Below are positions 25,718-36,989 of a stretch of 64,000 nucleotides of DNA, one piece after another (position 1 is the stretch's first letter; every line of letters starts with the position of its first letter). The position numbers were made by a program, and so were the translations under genes. The notes under the pieces are model-generated. The model saw only the letters and a list, made by a program, of their open reading frames with translations, was not told where the DNA came from and ran no database searches. Source of the DNA: Roseateles violae (lineage in GTDB: Bacteria > Pseudomonadota > Gammaproteobacteria > Burkholderiales > Burkholderiaceae_C); NCBI RefSeq assembly GCF_030410485.1, contig NZ_JAUHHC010000005.1, positions 496,001 to 560,000 of the forward strand, given 5' to 3'.

Positions 25718-28700
25718 ACGGCTTCCTCCGAGCCGGGCGCCTGCGGCTTGCCTTCCAGCTCATGCGCATAGAGGCGCTGCTGGCGTTCGCTGCCCTTGAA
25801 GATGCGGCGCACGACCAGGAAGAAAATCGGCACGAAGAGCACGGCCAGCAGGGTGGCGGTGATCATGCCGGACAGCACGCCGGTGCCGATCGCGCGCTGG
25901 CTGGCCGAGCCGGCGCCGGTGGCGAAGAACAGCGGCGCAACGCCCAGGATGAAGGCCACGGAGGTCATGATGATCGGGCGGAAGCGCAGATGGCAGGCTT
26001 CCAGGATCGCCTCGACCAGGCCCTTGCCCTGCGCCTGCAGGTCCTTGGCGAACTCGATGATCAGGATCGCGTTCTTCGCCGACAGGCCGATGATGGTGAT
26101 CAGGCCGACCTTGAAGTAGACGTCGTTGGGCATGCCGCGGAAGGTGGCACCCATCACCGCGCCCAGCAGGCCCAGCGGCACGACCAGGAGCACCGAGATC
26201 GGGATCGACCAGCTCTCGTACAGCGCGCCCAGGCACAGGAACACGGCCAGCAGCGAGAAGGCGAGCAGGATGGTCGCCTGCGAGCCCGAGAGCTTCTCCT
26301 CGCGCGACAGGCCGGTCCACTCGTAGCCGATGCCCGGCGGCAGCTTGGCCACCATCTGCTCGAGCTCGGTCATCGCGTCGCCGGTCGAATAGCCCGGTGC
26401 CGCATCGCCGGCCAGGCGCATCGCCGGATAGCCGTTGTAGCGCACCGCCTGCATCTGGCCCTTGATCCAGTGCGTGCTGGCAAAGGCCGAGACCGGCACC
26501 GCCACGCCGCGGTTGTTGTTGACGTTCAGGCGCAAGAGGTCCTCGGGCTGCATGCGGCTCTTCGCATCGGCCTGCACGACCACGCGCTGCAGGCGGCCCT
26601 GGTTCGGGAAGTCGTTGATATAGGCCGAGCCGAGCTGGGTGCCCAGCACGCTGGCGATGCTGTCATAGCTGACGCCCAGGGCATTGGCCTTGTCGCGATC
26701 GATGTCGATCTGCAGCTGCGGCGCATCCTCCAGACCATCGGGGCGCATGCCGGTGATGATCTTGCTCTGGGAGGCCATGCCCATCAGCTGGTTGCGCGCA
26801 TTCAAGAGCGCCTCGTGGCCGAGGCCGGCGCGGTCCTGCAGGCGCAGGGCGAAGCCGGTGGCGGTACCGAGCTCCGGAATCGGCGGCGGCGACAGCGGGT
26901 AGATGAAGGCGTCGCGCACGCCGCCCATCATCGCGCCGAAGGCCCGCTGGGCGACGGCGCTGGACGCATGCTCGGGGCCCTTGCGCTCTTCCCAGGGCTT
27001 CAGCGGCACGAACACCAGGGCGGCGTTCTGGCCCTGGCCCGAGAAGGAGAAGCCGATCACGCCGATGGTCGCCTCGACCTCGGGCTGCTTGAGCATGAAG
27101 TCCTCGACCGCCTTGACGGCCGCCTCGGTGCGGTTGGCCGTCGCGCCCGGCGGCAGCTGCACGTTGACGATCAGATAGCCCTGGTCCTCGTTGGGCAGGA
27201 AGGAGGTCGGCATGCGCATGTACAGCCAGCCCACCGCCGCGATCACCGCCACATAGGCGATCATCATGCGGCCGCTGCGCTTGAGCAGCTTGGCGACCCA
27301 GCCCTCGTAGCCCTTGGCCGTGCGGGCGAAGCCGCGGTTAAACCAGCCGAAGAAGCCGCTCTTGGCATGGTGGTGGCCGGCCTCGACCGGCTTCAAGAGA
27401 GTCGCGCACAGCGCCGGCGTCAGGCTCAGCGCCATCAGCGCGGACAGCAGCATCGAGGACACCATCGCCAGCGAGAACTGGCGATAGATATTGCCGACCG
27501 AGCCGGCGAAGAAGGCCATCGGCACGAAGACCGAGACGAGCACGACGGTGATGCCGATGATGGCGCCCGAGATCTGGCCCATCGCCTTCTTGGTCGCCTC
27601 GCGGGGACTCAAGCCCTCCTCGCTCATGATGCGTTCGACGTTCTCGACCACGACGATCGCGTCGTCGACCAGGATGCCGATCGCCAGCACCATGCCGAAC
27701 AGCGTCAGCACATTGATGCTGTAGCCCATGGCCAGCATGATGGCGAAGGTGCCCAGCAGGGCCACCGGCACGACCAGGGTCGGGATCAGGGTGTAGCGCC
27801 AGTTCTGCAGGAACAGGAACATCACCAGGAACACCAGGATGATGGCCTCGACCAGGGTCTCGGCCACCTGGGCGATCGAGATCTTGACGAACTTGGACGA
27901 GTCGTAGGGGATCTCGTAGATCACGCCCTCGGGAAAGAAGCGGCGCAGTTCCTCCATCCGCTCCTTGACCGCGGTGGCGGCCGCCAGCGCATTGCCGGTC
28001 GGCGACAGCTGCACGCCGATGCCGGTCGAGGGCTTGCCGTTCAGGCGCGAGTAGGAGCCATAGCTCTGGCCGCCCAGCTCGATGCGGGCGACGTCGCGCA
28101 GGCGCACGGTCGAGCCGTCCGGATTGGCGCGCAGCACGATGTTGCCGAACTGCTCGGTGCTCTCCAGCTGGCCCTTGACGACGACGGTGGCCGACATGGT
28201 CTGGCTGGACAGGTTGGGCAGATCGCCGATCACGCCGGCCGGCACCAGCGCGTTCTGCGCGCGGATCGCCGCATTGACCTCGGCCGGCGAGACATTGAAG
28301 CTCAGCAGCTTGGCGGGATCGAGCCAGATGCGCATCGCGCGCTCGGTGCCGAAAAGCTGGGCCTGGCCGATGCCGGGGATGCGCTGGATCTCCGGGATGA
28401 TGTTGCGCGAGGCATAGTCACCCAGCGCCACCGGATCCATGGAGCCGTACTTGCTGGAGAGCGTGACGAAGAGCAGGAAGTTGTTGCGCGACTTGTCGAC
28501 GCGCACGCCCTGCTGCGTCACCGCCGCCGGCAAGCGCGGCGTCGCGCGCGAGAGCCGGTTCTGCACCTCGACCTGGGCCAGGTCGATATTGGTGCCGGGC
28601 TCGAAGGTGACGGTGATCGCGCCGGTGCCATTGGCCTGGGTCACGGACTCCATATAGGCCAGGCCCGGCGCGCCGTTGATCTCCTGCTCGATGACGGAGA

Positions 28701-28884
28701 CGACGCTTTCCTCCAGCGTCTTGGCCGAGGCACCCGGATAGACCGCGCTGATGACCAGCGAGGGCGGCGCGACGGTCGGATATTGCGCAACCGGCAGCTT
28801 CAGCGTGGCGACCGCGCCGAAGACCAGGATGAAGAGGGCGATCACCCAGGCAAAAACCGGGCGATCGATGAAGAAGCGAGCCAT
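25714..28884 (-). CDS. RND multidrug efflux permease, AcrB/MexB (HAE-1) type
   Basis: This 1056-residue inner-membrane proton antiporter is the full length of AcrB. It shows twelve membrane segments, the proton-relay pair in GILVDDAIVVVENVERIM (TM4), the conserved Lys in GLSAKNAILIIEFAKD (TM10), and the N-terminal MARFFIDRPVFAWVIAL. It lies second in the operon, 18 bp after the adaptor gene. Substrate range cannot be deduced but hydrophobic drugs are usual for the family. Confidence 0.96.
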   Translation of the reverse strand: MARFFIDRPVFAWVIALFILVFGAVATLKLPVAQYPTVAPPSLVISAVYPGASAKTLEESVVSVIEQEINGAPGLAYMESVTQANGTGAITVTFEPGTNIDLAQVEVQNRLSRATPRLPAAVTQQGVRVDKSRNNFLLFVTLSSKYGSMDPVALGDYASRNIIPEIQRIPGIGQAQLFGTERAMRIWLDPAKLLSFNVSPAEVNAAIRAQNALVPAGVIGDLPNLSSQTMSATVVVKGQLESTEQFGNIVLRANPDGSTVRLRDVARIELGGQSYGSYSRLNGKPSTGIGVQLSPTGNALAAATAVKERMEELRRFFPEGVIYEIPYDSSKFVKISIAQVAETLVEAIILVFLVMFLFLQNWRYTLIPTLVVPVALLGTFAIMLAMGYSINVLTLFGMVLAIGILVDDAIVVVENVERIMSEEGLSPREATKKAMGQISGAIIGITVVLVSVFVPMAFFAGSVGNIYRQFSLAMVSSMLLSALMALSLTPALCATLLKPVEAGHHHAKSGFFGWFNRGFARTAKGYEGWVAKLLKRSGRMMIAYVAVIAAVGWLYMRMPTSFLPNEDQGYLIVNVQLPPGATANRTEAAVKAVEDFMLKQPEVEATIGVIGFSFSGQGQNAALVFVPLKPWEERKGPEHASSAVAQRAFGAMMGGVRDAFIYPLSPPPIPELGTATGFALRLQDRAGLGHEALLNARNQLMGMASQSKIITGMRPDGLEDAPQLQIDIDRDKANALGVSYDSIASVLGTQLGSAYINDFPNQGRLQRVVVQADAKSRMQPEDLLRLNVNNNRGVAVPVSAFASTHWIKGQMQAVRYNGYPAMRLAGDAAPGYSTGDAMTELEQMVAKLPPGIGYEWTGLSREEKLSGSQATILLAFSLLAVFLCLGALYESWSIPISVLLVVPLGLLGAVMGATFRGMPNDVYFKVGLITIIGLSAKNAILIIEFAKDLQAQGKGLVEAILEACHLRFRPIIMTSVAFILGVAPLFFATGAGSASQRAIGTGVLSGMITATLLAVLFVPIFFLVVRRIFKGSERQQRLYAHELEGKPQAPGSEEAV

Positions 28885-28902
28885 CGTGTGAACCCCGCTC
28901 GC

Positions 28903-30159
28903 TTAGTGGCTGGCCGCCGAGGCCGGGGCGGAAGCGCCCGCCGCGGGCGCCGAGGCGCCCGGCGTCCAGGGCACCGGGTTGACCGGCGCGCCCGGCACGA
29001 ACATCTTCTGGAAGCCGTCGACGATGACCTGCTCGCCCGGCTTCAGCCCGTCCGTGACGACCCACTGGTTGCCCTTGGCTGTGTCGATCTTGACGACGCG
29101 CGGCGCCGGCTTCTTGTCGGCGCCGACGACCAGCACCGTGTCGCCGCTGGCCGCGCGCGTCACCGCCTGCTGCGGCAGCACGATGGCCGAGGGCAGTTGC
29201 ACCTGGTTCAGGCGCACGCGCACATACTGGCCCGGCATCAGGGCCAGCTTCTCGTTGGGCACCTCGGCGCGCAGGGTCACCTGGCCCGAGGTCGCGTCGA
29301 CGCTCAGGTCGGTGAACAGCAGGCGGCCGGGCTTCTCGTACTCGCTGCCATCGTCGAGCACGATGCGCACCAGCGCGGCATTCGCGCCGGCCGACTGCAG
29401 CTTGCCGCTGGCCAGCGCGCGGCGCAGCTGCTGCACCTCGGTGGCCGACTGGGTGAAGTTGACGTAGACGGTCGAGGTCTGCTGGATCAGCGCCAGCTGG
29501 GTCGCCTCGGCGGCGCTGGCCAGCGCGCCCTCGGTCACCAGCGCGCGGCCGATGCGCCCCGAGATCGGCGCGGTGACGGCCGCGTAGTCCAGATTCAGCT
29601 TGGCATTGGTGATCGCCGACTTGGCGGCCGCCACATCGGCCTCCGCCTGCTTGGCGGCCGCCTCGGCGACCAGGAATTCCTGCTGGCTGATCGCCTTGGC
29701 TTCGACCAGGGGCTTGTTGCGCTCGGCCAGCGCCGAAGCCTGGGCCAGATTGGCCTGGGCCTTGGCCAGCGTGGCCTTGGCGCTGTCCAGCGCGGCCTGG
29801 TAGGGCGCCGGGTCGATCTGGAACAGCGGCTGGCCGGCCTTGACCTCGCTGCCCTCGACGAACAGGCGCTTCTGCACGATGCCGTTGACGCGGGCGCGCA
29901 CCTGGGCCGTGCGGAAGGCCTCGACGCGGCCGGGCAGCTCGGTCTGCAGGGTCACCGGCTGCAGCACCGTCGTGACCACGCCGACCGCCGGTGGCGGCAT
30001 GCCGCCGCCCGGACCGCCGCCCGCGGCGGCGCCGTCCTTGGCGCCGCAACCGGCCAGCACGGCGGCGACCGAGATCGCCAGCGGCAGCAGGTACAGCGCG
30101 CGGGCGCTGCGGCTCAGCGTTGCGGCCTCACGGCCAGGGGGATGTTGTTCTTTCTTCAT
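28903..30159 (-). CDS. RND efflux periplasmic adaptor, AcrA/MexA type lipoprotein
   Basis: This 418-residue membrane-fusion protein has a lipobox VLAGC, then a lipoyl/barrel-sandwich domain, a helical hairpin (about residues 105-175) and beta-barrel domains (TAPISGRIGRALVTEGALA, PNEKLALMPGQYVRVRL). The C-terminus is Ala/Pro/Ser-rich. It joins the permease to the outer-membrane channel. The chosen ATG at 30159 gives the natural signal MKKEQ...; longer frames upstream run into the promoter. It is first in the operon and divergent from the repressor gene. Confidence 0.93.
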   Translation of the reverse strand: MKKEQHPPGREAATLSRSARALYLLPLAISVAAVLAGCGAKDGAAAGGGPGGGMPPPAVGVVTTVLQPVTLQTELPGRVEAFRTAQVRARVNGIVQKRLFVEGSEVKAGQPLFQIDPAPYQAALDSAKATLAKAQANLAQASALAERNKPLVEAKAISQQEFLVAEAAAKQAEADVAAAKSAITNAKLNLDYAAVTAPISGRIGRALVTEGALASAAEATQLALIQQTSTVYVNFTQSATEVQQLRRALASGKLQSAGANAALVRIVLDDGSEYEKPGRLLFTDLSVDATSGQVTLRAEVPNEKLALMPGQYVRVRLNQVQLPSAIVLPQQAVTRAASGDTVLVVGADKKPAPRVVKIDTAKGNQWVVTDGLKPGEQVIVDGFQKMFVPGAPVNPVPWTPGASAPAAGASAPASAASH

Positions 30160-30293
30160 TGCGGAGCGGCAGATCACGATGGAAACCTCGCCAGTCGGGT
30201 TGGATTTGTTGAATCTTGGACGGATCGAGCAATTCCTGCGCTCCTTTTTGACGGGGCGCAAGAAACGAGACGAATTGTGCTTTCGGCCTCGGG

Positions 30294-30335
30294 TTGACCC
30301 TGAGTATAGCCATACATACATCCGTGCATGTATGT
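30294..30335. promoter_or_regulatory. AcrR-type operator and divergent efflux promoters
   Basis: A perfect palindrome ACATACAT-N6-ATGTATGT (30314-30335) lies between the efflux operon and the TetR gene. It closely resembles the ACATACAT...ATGTATGT operator known for E. coli AcrR. The leftward -10 (TATACT, 30308-30303) is beside it, so its -35 region lies inside the palindrome. A rightward TTGACC (30294-30299) could serve the repressor gene. Binding there would repress both directions. Confidence 0.8.
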
Positions 30336-30357
30336 TTCGGCATAAAATCCACACACG

Positions 30358-31107
30358 ATGGCCCGAAAGACCAAGCAAGAGGCGCTGGAGACGCGCGAAC
30401 GGATCCTGGATGCGGCGGAGACGCTGTTCCAGCGTCGCGGCGTATCGCGCACCTCCTTGCAGGACGTGGCCCAGCAGGCCGAGGTCACGCGCGGCGCGAT
30501 CTACTGGCATTTCAAGGACAAGGCCGAGCTGTTCGACGCGATGATGCAGCGCGGCACCATGCCGCTGGAGGAAGGCGTGAGCCTGCACGCCCCGCCCGCC
30601 GAGGCGCTGAGCCTGGCCGAGCTGCGCTGGGGCCTGGTCAACGTCTTCTACTGCGCGATGCACAACGAGCGCACCCGCCGGGTGTTCGAGATCGCGATGC
30701 AGAAGGTCGAGTACACCGGCGAGATGCAGGCGCTGCACGAGCGCAAGCAGGGGGCCCGGCGCACCTGGCGCGAGCAGAACAAGGCGGCCTTCGATCGCGC
30801 GGTGGCGCAGGGCCAGTTGCCGACCGGCCTGGACACCCAGGGTGCGGCGATCGCGCTGGTCAGCATGGTCGACGGCCTGTTGCACCAGTGGATCAGCGAC
30901 CCCGATTCCTTCGACCTGCTGGCCGTCGGCTCGACCGTCGTCGACAACTTCCTGACCAGCCTCGGTCGCGCCGCCGGCCCCTCGCTCTTGCCGCCGATGA
31001 GCGCGGCCGAGCTGGCCCGGCTGGGCCAGCAGGCGGTCTGCAGCCTGGGCACGGCGCCGCCCTCCCCCGCGGCCACGGCGTCAGAAAACCACGGCCCGGC
31101 CGACTGA
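30358..31107 (+). CDS. TetR/AcrR-family repressor of the efflux operon
   Basis: This 249-residue regulator has an N-terminal HTH (TSLQDVAQQAEVTRGAIYWHFKDKAELF, in two motifs near 32-59) almost identical in pattern to AcrR/TtgR, and a ligand-binding C-terminal domain with a Pro/Ala-rich tail. It lies divergent from the RND operon with an AcrR-like palindrome 22 bp upstream of its ATG, so autoregulation and repression of efflux until drug binds are strongly expected. Confidence 0.92.
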   Translation: MARKTKQEALETRERILDAAETLFQRRGVSRTSLQDVAQQAEVTRGAIYWHFKDKAELFDAMMQRGTMPLEEGVSLHAPPAEALSLAELRWGLVNVFYCAMHNERTRRVFEIAMQKVEYTGEMQALHERKQGARRTWREQNKAAFDRAVAQGQLPTGLDTQGAAIALVSMVDGLLHQWISDPDSFDLLAVGSTVVDNFLTSLGRAAGPSLLPPMSAAELARLGQQAVCSLGTAPPSPAATASENHGPAD

Positions 31108-31179
31108 TTTGCGGTCATGACGCCCGGGTTTGCCCCAATCCTGGGACAATCGCGGGTTAATCTCTTTCAGAGTGCCGCC

Positions 31180-33495
<2,316 letters not shown>

Positions 33496-33508
33496 ACCAA
33501 GCTCGGAG

Positions 33509-33772
33509 TCAGGCGCGGAGGCTGCGCAGCAGCCGCGCGATCCGCAGGCCCAGGCGGGCGATGCCCAGCGCGCGCAGCAGGCTGCCCGGGCGGCGCGCGC
33601 CGGCCAGCAGCACGGCGATGCCGGCGCCGGCCCCGGCCGCGCCGAACCAGCCCAGCGGCCGCGCCAGCCGGCGCAGATCGCTGCGCAGGCCGGCGCGCAA
33701 TTCCAGATTGCGCAGGCGCAGCGCCAGCTGACGCTGCTGCAGCTCGGCCTGCCGGCGCGCCAGCCCGCCCAT
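33509..33772 (-). CDS. YqjK-like small basic protein
   Basis: This 87-residue Arg/Leu-rich protein begins with a helix (RRQAELQQRQLALRLRNLELRAGLRSDLRRL) and then has a hydrophobic stretch (GWFGAAGAGAGIAVLLAG). Its ATG overlaps the stop of the DUF1469 gene (ATGA). Position and composition fit the third member of the yqjD-yqjE-yqjK type set. Assignment rests mainly on context. Confidence 0.65.
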   Translation of the reverse strand: MGGLARRQAELQQRQLALRLRNLELRAGLRSDLRRLARPLGWFGAAGAGAGIAVLLAGARRPGSLLRALGIARLGLRIARLLRSLRA

Positions 33773-34173
33773 CAGCGCTCCAGCGCCTCGCGGTCGCGCT
33801 GCAGCTCGGCGGCGCTGGCGGCGAACAGGCCGCCGCCTTGGCTCAGCAGCGCCCGCGTGCGCAGCCAGCACCAGGCAGCCCCGGCCAGATAGAGCAGGCC
33901 CAGCGCCAGCGCGGCCAGCCAGCGCAGGCGCTCGGGCGCCAGCAGCAGCAGCGCGATGCTGAGCATCGCGATGGCGGCGATGCCCAGCAGCACCGCCACC
34001 AGGCCCTGGGTCAGCGCGGCCAGCAGGCGCAGCTTCTCGGCCTCCAGCTCGGTGGACAGCAGCTCCAGCCGCGTCTGCAGCAGCTCAAGCGCCTGCGTCG
34101 CGATGCGGCGCAGCGTCGCCAGCACCCCGTCGGGGGGCGCGCCGATCGTCGCCTCGGGCCGCTCGCTGCTCAT
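33772..34173 (-). CDS. YqjE/DUF1469 membrane protein ('phage holin' superfamily)
   Basis: This 133-residue protein has an N-terminal amphipathic helix (ATQALELLQTRLELLSTELEAEKLRLLAAL) and two membrane segments (about 58-78 and 84-104). The pattern is that of DUF1469/YqjE proteins, which are chromosomal and not phage holins despite the superfamily name. ATG at 34173 has GGGAG upstream. It is coupled to the downstream YqjK-like gene; the DUF883 gene that usually precedes it lies at 36629-36940 on the same strand. Confidence 0.82.
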   Translation of the reverse strand: MSSERPEATIGAPPDGVLATLRRIATQALELLQTRLELLSTELEAEKLRLLAALTQGLVAVLLGIAAIAMLSIALLLLAPERLRWLAALALGLLYLAGAAWCWLRTRALLSQGGGLFAASAAELQRDREALER

Positions 34174-34362
34174 ATGAAAACTCCCCAAGCCGCGGGTTCC
34201 TGCACGTCTGATCCCAGGAGCCGGCCGGCAAATCGTCTATAACCACGTTTATTGCGTTGCGCCAGCGCCGCGTCAAGCGAGCTTGCGCCATGGCACGAGG
34301 GAATGGAATCACCTACCCTCGCACATCTATTGTCGAACAAGGCCCTGGAGACGGGACACCCC

Positions 34363-36621
34363 ATGCGCGAGAACAACAGTCCGGCTGGCGACGGCGCGAC
34401 GGACGACGACGATTTGCTGCAGTTTCTGGATGGCGGGGAGCTCGACGACACGCCGCTGGATGCAGACGCGCGCCCGTGGCGGATCCTGATCGTCGACGAC
34501 GACGGCGATGTGCACAAGGCCACCGAGCTGGCCATGCAGGGCCTGCGCGTCGAGGGTCAGCCCTTGAGCTTCCTGCACGCAAGCTCGGCCGCCGAAGCGC
34601 GCCAGCTGCTGAGCAGCGAGTCGGACCTGGCCATCGTGCTGCTGGACGTCGTGATGGAGTCCGAAGACGCCGGCCTGCGCCTGGTGCGCTACATCCGCGA
34701 CGAGCTCAAGCAGCGTGCGGTGCGCATCGTGCTGCGCACCGGCCAGCCCGGCTATGCCCCCGAGATCGAGACGGTGCAGGCCTATGACATCAACGACTAC
34801 AAGACCAAGTCGGAGCTGACCCGCACGCGGCTGTACACGGTGCTGACGGCGGCGATCCGCTCCTACCGCCAGATCTGCGCGCTGGAAGCCAGCCGCCGCG
34901 GCCTGGAGATGGTGGTCGAGGCCAGCGCCGGCCTGTCGCAGCTGCGCGGCCTGCACCGCTTCGCCGAGGGCGTCGTCACCCAGCTGTGCGCGCTGCTGGG
35001 CATCCTGCCCGAGGGCCTGGTCTGCGCCCAGGGCGCCGGTGCCGAGGGCAGCGACGGCGATGTGCGCATCGTCGCCGCCGCCGGCCAGTACAGCAGCCTG
35101 ATCGACCGCCCGCTGTCGGCCGTGCAGATCGCAACCGTGCGCGAGCGCCTGCAGCGCTGCCTGAGCGCGCGCGAGAGCTTCTACGATCACGGCACCTGCC
35201 TCTATTTCGGCCTCAGCAACGGCCGCGCCATGGCGGCCCTGGTCGACGTCGGTCGGCCGCTGGCGGATCTGGAGCAGCAGCTGCTGCGTGCCTTCTGCTC
35301 GAATATCGCGGTCGGCTTCGAGAACGTCGTGCTCTACGGCCAGCTGCTGGACCAGGCCTACAACGACCAGTTGCTGCGCCTGCCCAACCGCAACCGCTTC
35401 GTCGATCTGCTGGACCAGAACCTGAAGGATCCGGCCGGCATCACCCTGGCCCTGATCGACATCGACGACTTCTCCGACATCAACGACGCCTTCGGCCACC
35501 AGTTCGGCGACCAGGTGCTGCGCGCGGTGGTTTCCCGGCTCGGCGACCGGCTGGGCCTGAGCACCTCGATGGCCCGCGTCGGCTCCGATGTGTTCGGCCT
35601 GCTGGGCCCGCAAGCGCTGGTCAGCGCCGAGACCATCCAGCAGGTCTTCGTCGAACCCTTCGAGGTGGTCGGCGAGCGCCTGCAGCTGTCGGCAACGACC
35701 GGCCTGGTACGCCTGGGCGATTCGACCGCCGTCGGCTCCGAGCTGCTGCTCGACGCCCAGATCGCCCTGAAGCGCGCCAAGCAGCAGCACCGCGGTTCCT
35801 CGCAGTACTTCTCGCCCGAGATGGGCATCGACGCGCGCGAGCGTTTCAAGCTCCTGAAGGGTCTGCGCGCCGGCTTCGAGGAAAACCGCCTCTTCGTCGT
35901 CTACCAGCCGCAGATGGACCTGAGCAGCGGCCGCGCGATCGGCGCCGAGGCGCTCTTGCGCTGGCGCACCGAGGACGGCAAGTTCGTGCCGCCCGATCAG
36001 TTCATCCCGCTGGCCGAGCAGAGCGGCCTGATCATCAGCATCGGCGAATTCGTGCTGCGCACCGCCTGCCACCAGCTCAAGCGCATGCTGGAGCAGGGCC
36101 ATGCCGATTTCCGCATGTGCATCAATATCTCGCTGGCGCAGTTCCGCCACCCGGGCTTCATGAACGTGCTCAGCCTGGCGCTGCGCGACGCCGGCGTCGA
36201 GGGTCGCAATATCGAGCTGGAGATCACCGAGTCCATGGCCATGGGCGACACCGAGCTGGTGATGCACCTGCTGGCCGACATCAAGCGCAGCGGCGTCACC
36301 GTCGCCATCGACGACTTCGGCACTGGCTTCTCCTCGCTGAGCCATCTGCGCCAGCTCGACGTCGACCGGCTCAAGATCGACCGCGCCTTCGTGCGCGAGG
36401 CGCAGAGTTCCAGCGCCGGCTCGACGATCGCGCAGATGGTCATCAACCTCGGCCGCGGCCTGGGCCTGACCGTCATCGCCGAGGGTATCGAGACCGAGGA
36501 GCAGCGCCAGCAACTGCTGGCCCTGGGCTGCCACGAGGGCCAGGGCTATCTGTTCGCCCGGCCGATGCAGGCGGAGATGCTGGAGCGCTGGATGAGCGAC
36601 GGCCAGCCGCGCGGCGCCTGA
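34363..36621 (+). CDS. Response regulator with DUF3369, degenerate GGDEF and active-type EAL domains
   Basis: This protein of about 752 residues contains a receiver (D95 in VLLDVVME), a DUF3369 domain (about 165-330), a GGDEF-like domain whose signature reads GSDVF (407-411), and an EAL domain starting EALLRW (529). The GGDEF core is catalytically dead by sequence. The EAL domain keeps NISLAQFR, ELEITES, DDFGTG, the DRLKIDRAF Lys and AEGIETEEQ, so it should hydrolyse c-di-GMP. Phosphorylation probably gates it; no kinase is adjacent. ATG at 34363 is favoured; 34303 is in frame too. It lies on the opposite strand in the middle of a yqjD/E/K-type set. Confidence 0.88.
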   Translation: MRENNSPAGDGATDDDDLLQFLDGGELDDTPLDADARPWRILIVDDDGDVHKATELAMQGLRVEGQPLSFLHASSAAEARQLLSSESDLAIVLLDVVMESEDAGLRLVRYIRDELKQRAVRIVLRTGQPGYAPEIETVQAYDINDYKTKSELTRTRLYTVLTAAIRSYRQICALEASRRGLEMVVEASAGLSQLRGLHRFAEGVVTQLCALLGILPEGLVCAQGAGAEGSDGDVRIVAAAGQYSSLIDRPLSAVQIATVRERLQRCLSARESFYDHGTCLYFGLSNGRAMAALVDVGRPLADLEQQLLRAFCSNIAVGFENVVLYGQLLDQAYNDQLLRLPNRNRFVDLLDQNLKDPAGITLALIDIDDFSDINDAFGHQFGDQVLRAVVSRLGDRLGLSTSMARVGSDVFGLLGPQALVSAETIQQVFVEPFEVVGERLQLSATTGLVRLGDSTAVGSELLLDAQIALKRAKQQHRGSSQYFSPEMGIDARERFKLLKGLRAGFEENRLFVVYQPQMDLSSGRAIGAEALLRWRTEDGKFVPPDQFIPLAEQSGLIISIGEFVLRTACHQLKRMLEQGHADFRMCINISLAQFRHPGFMNVLSLALRDAGVEGRNIELEITESMAMGDTELVMHLLADIKRSGVTVAIDDFGTGFSSLSHLRQLDVDRLKIDRAFVREAQSSSAGSTIAQMVINLGRGLGLTVIAEGIETEEQRQQLLALGCHEGQGYLFARPMQAEMLERWMSDGQPRGA

Positions 36622-36628
36622 CAGGCCG

Positions 36629-36940
36629 CTAGCGGCGCGAGATCAGCATCCCGAGCAGCAGCCCGACCGCGGCGGCGACGCCCATCATCTGCCAAGGGTT
36701 CTCGTGCACATAGTCGTCGGTCGCGCGGCCGGCGGCGCGGGCCTTCTCGATGGCGGCGTCCTGCAGATCGTGCAGATGGCGGCGCGCGCGGTCCAGGCTG
36801 TCCTGCACCTTGGCGCGCAGCTCGGCCGAGCCTTCGCTGGCCTGGCCGGCCGTCGCCTTCAGCAGCGCCTCGGCCTCGGCCACCACCGAGTGCAGGTCGC
36901 GGATCAGCCGGTCCTTCTGGGCTTGGGTCGTATCGGGCAT
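36629..36940 (-). CDS. ElaB/YqjD/DUF883 membrane-anchored protein
   Basis: This 103-residue protein has a long coiled-coil helix (about 8-70), the family segment DDYVHENPWQ, and a C-terminal membrane anchor ending GLLLGMLISRR. E. coli YqjD and ElaB are inner-membrane proteins that associate with stationary-phase ribosomes. In relatives it leads an operon with DUF1469 and YqjK; here the EAL gene separates them. Confidence 0.9.
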   Translation of the reverse strand: MPDTTQAQKDRLIRDLHSVVAEAEALLKATAGQASEGSAELRAKVQDSLDRARRHLHDLQDAAIEKARAAGRATDDYVHENPWQMMGVAAAVGLLLGMLISRR

Positions 36941-36989
36941 CGCAAACTCCTTCAGCGTGGCCTTAGCCTACGCCGAACGCGGCGGCTGC

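Noticed and set aside
25708..30297. Open frame of 1529 codons opposite the efflux genes
   Set aside because: Spans three well-supported genes on the other strand; composition is His/Gln/Arg-rich with no domain.
33772..34173. Prophage remnant suggested by the 'holin' superfamily name
   Set aside because: DUF1469/YqjE proteins are chromosomal envelope proteins; no other phage gene is nearby.
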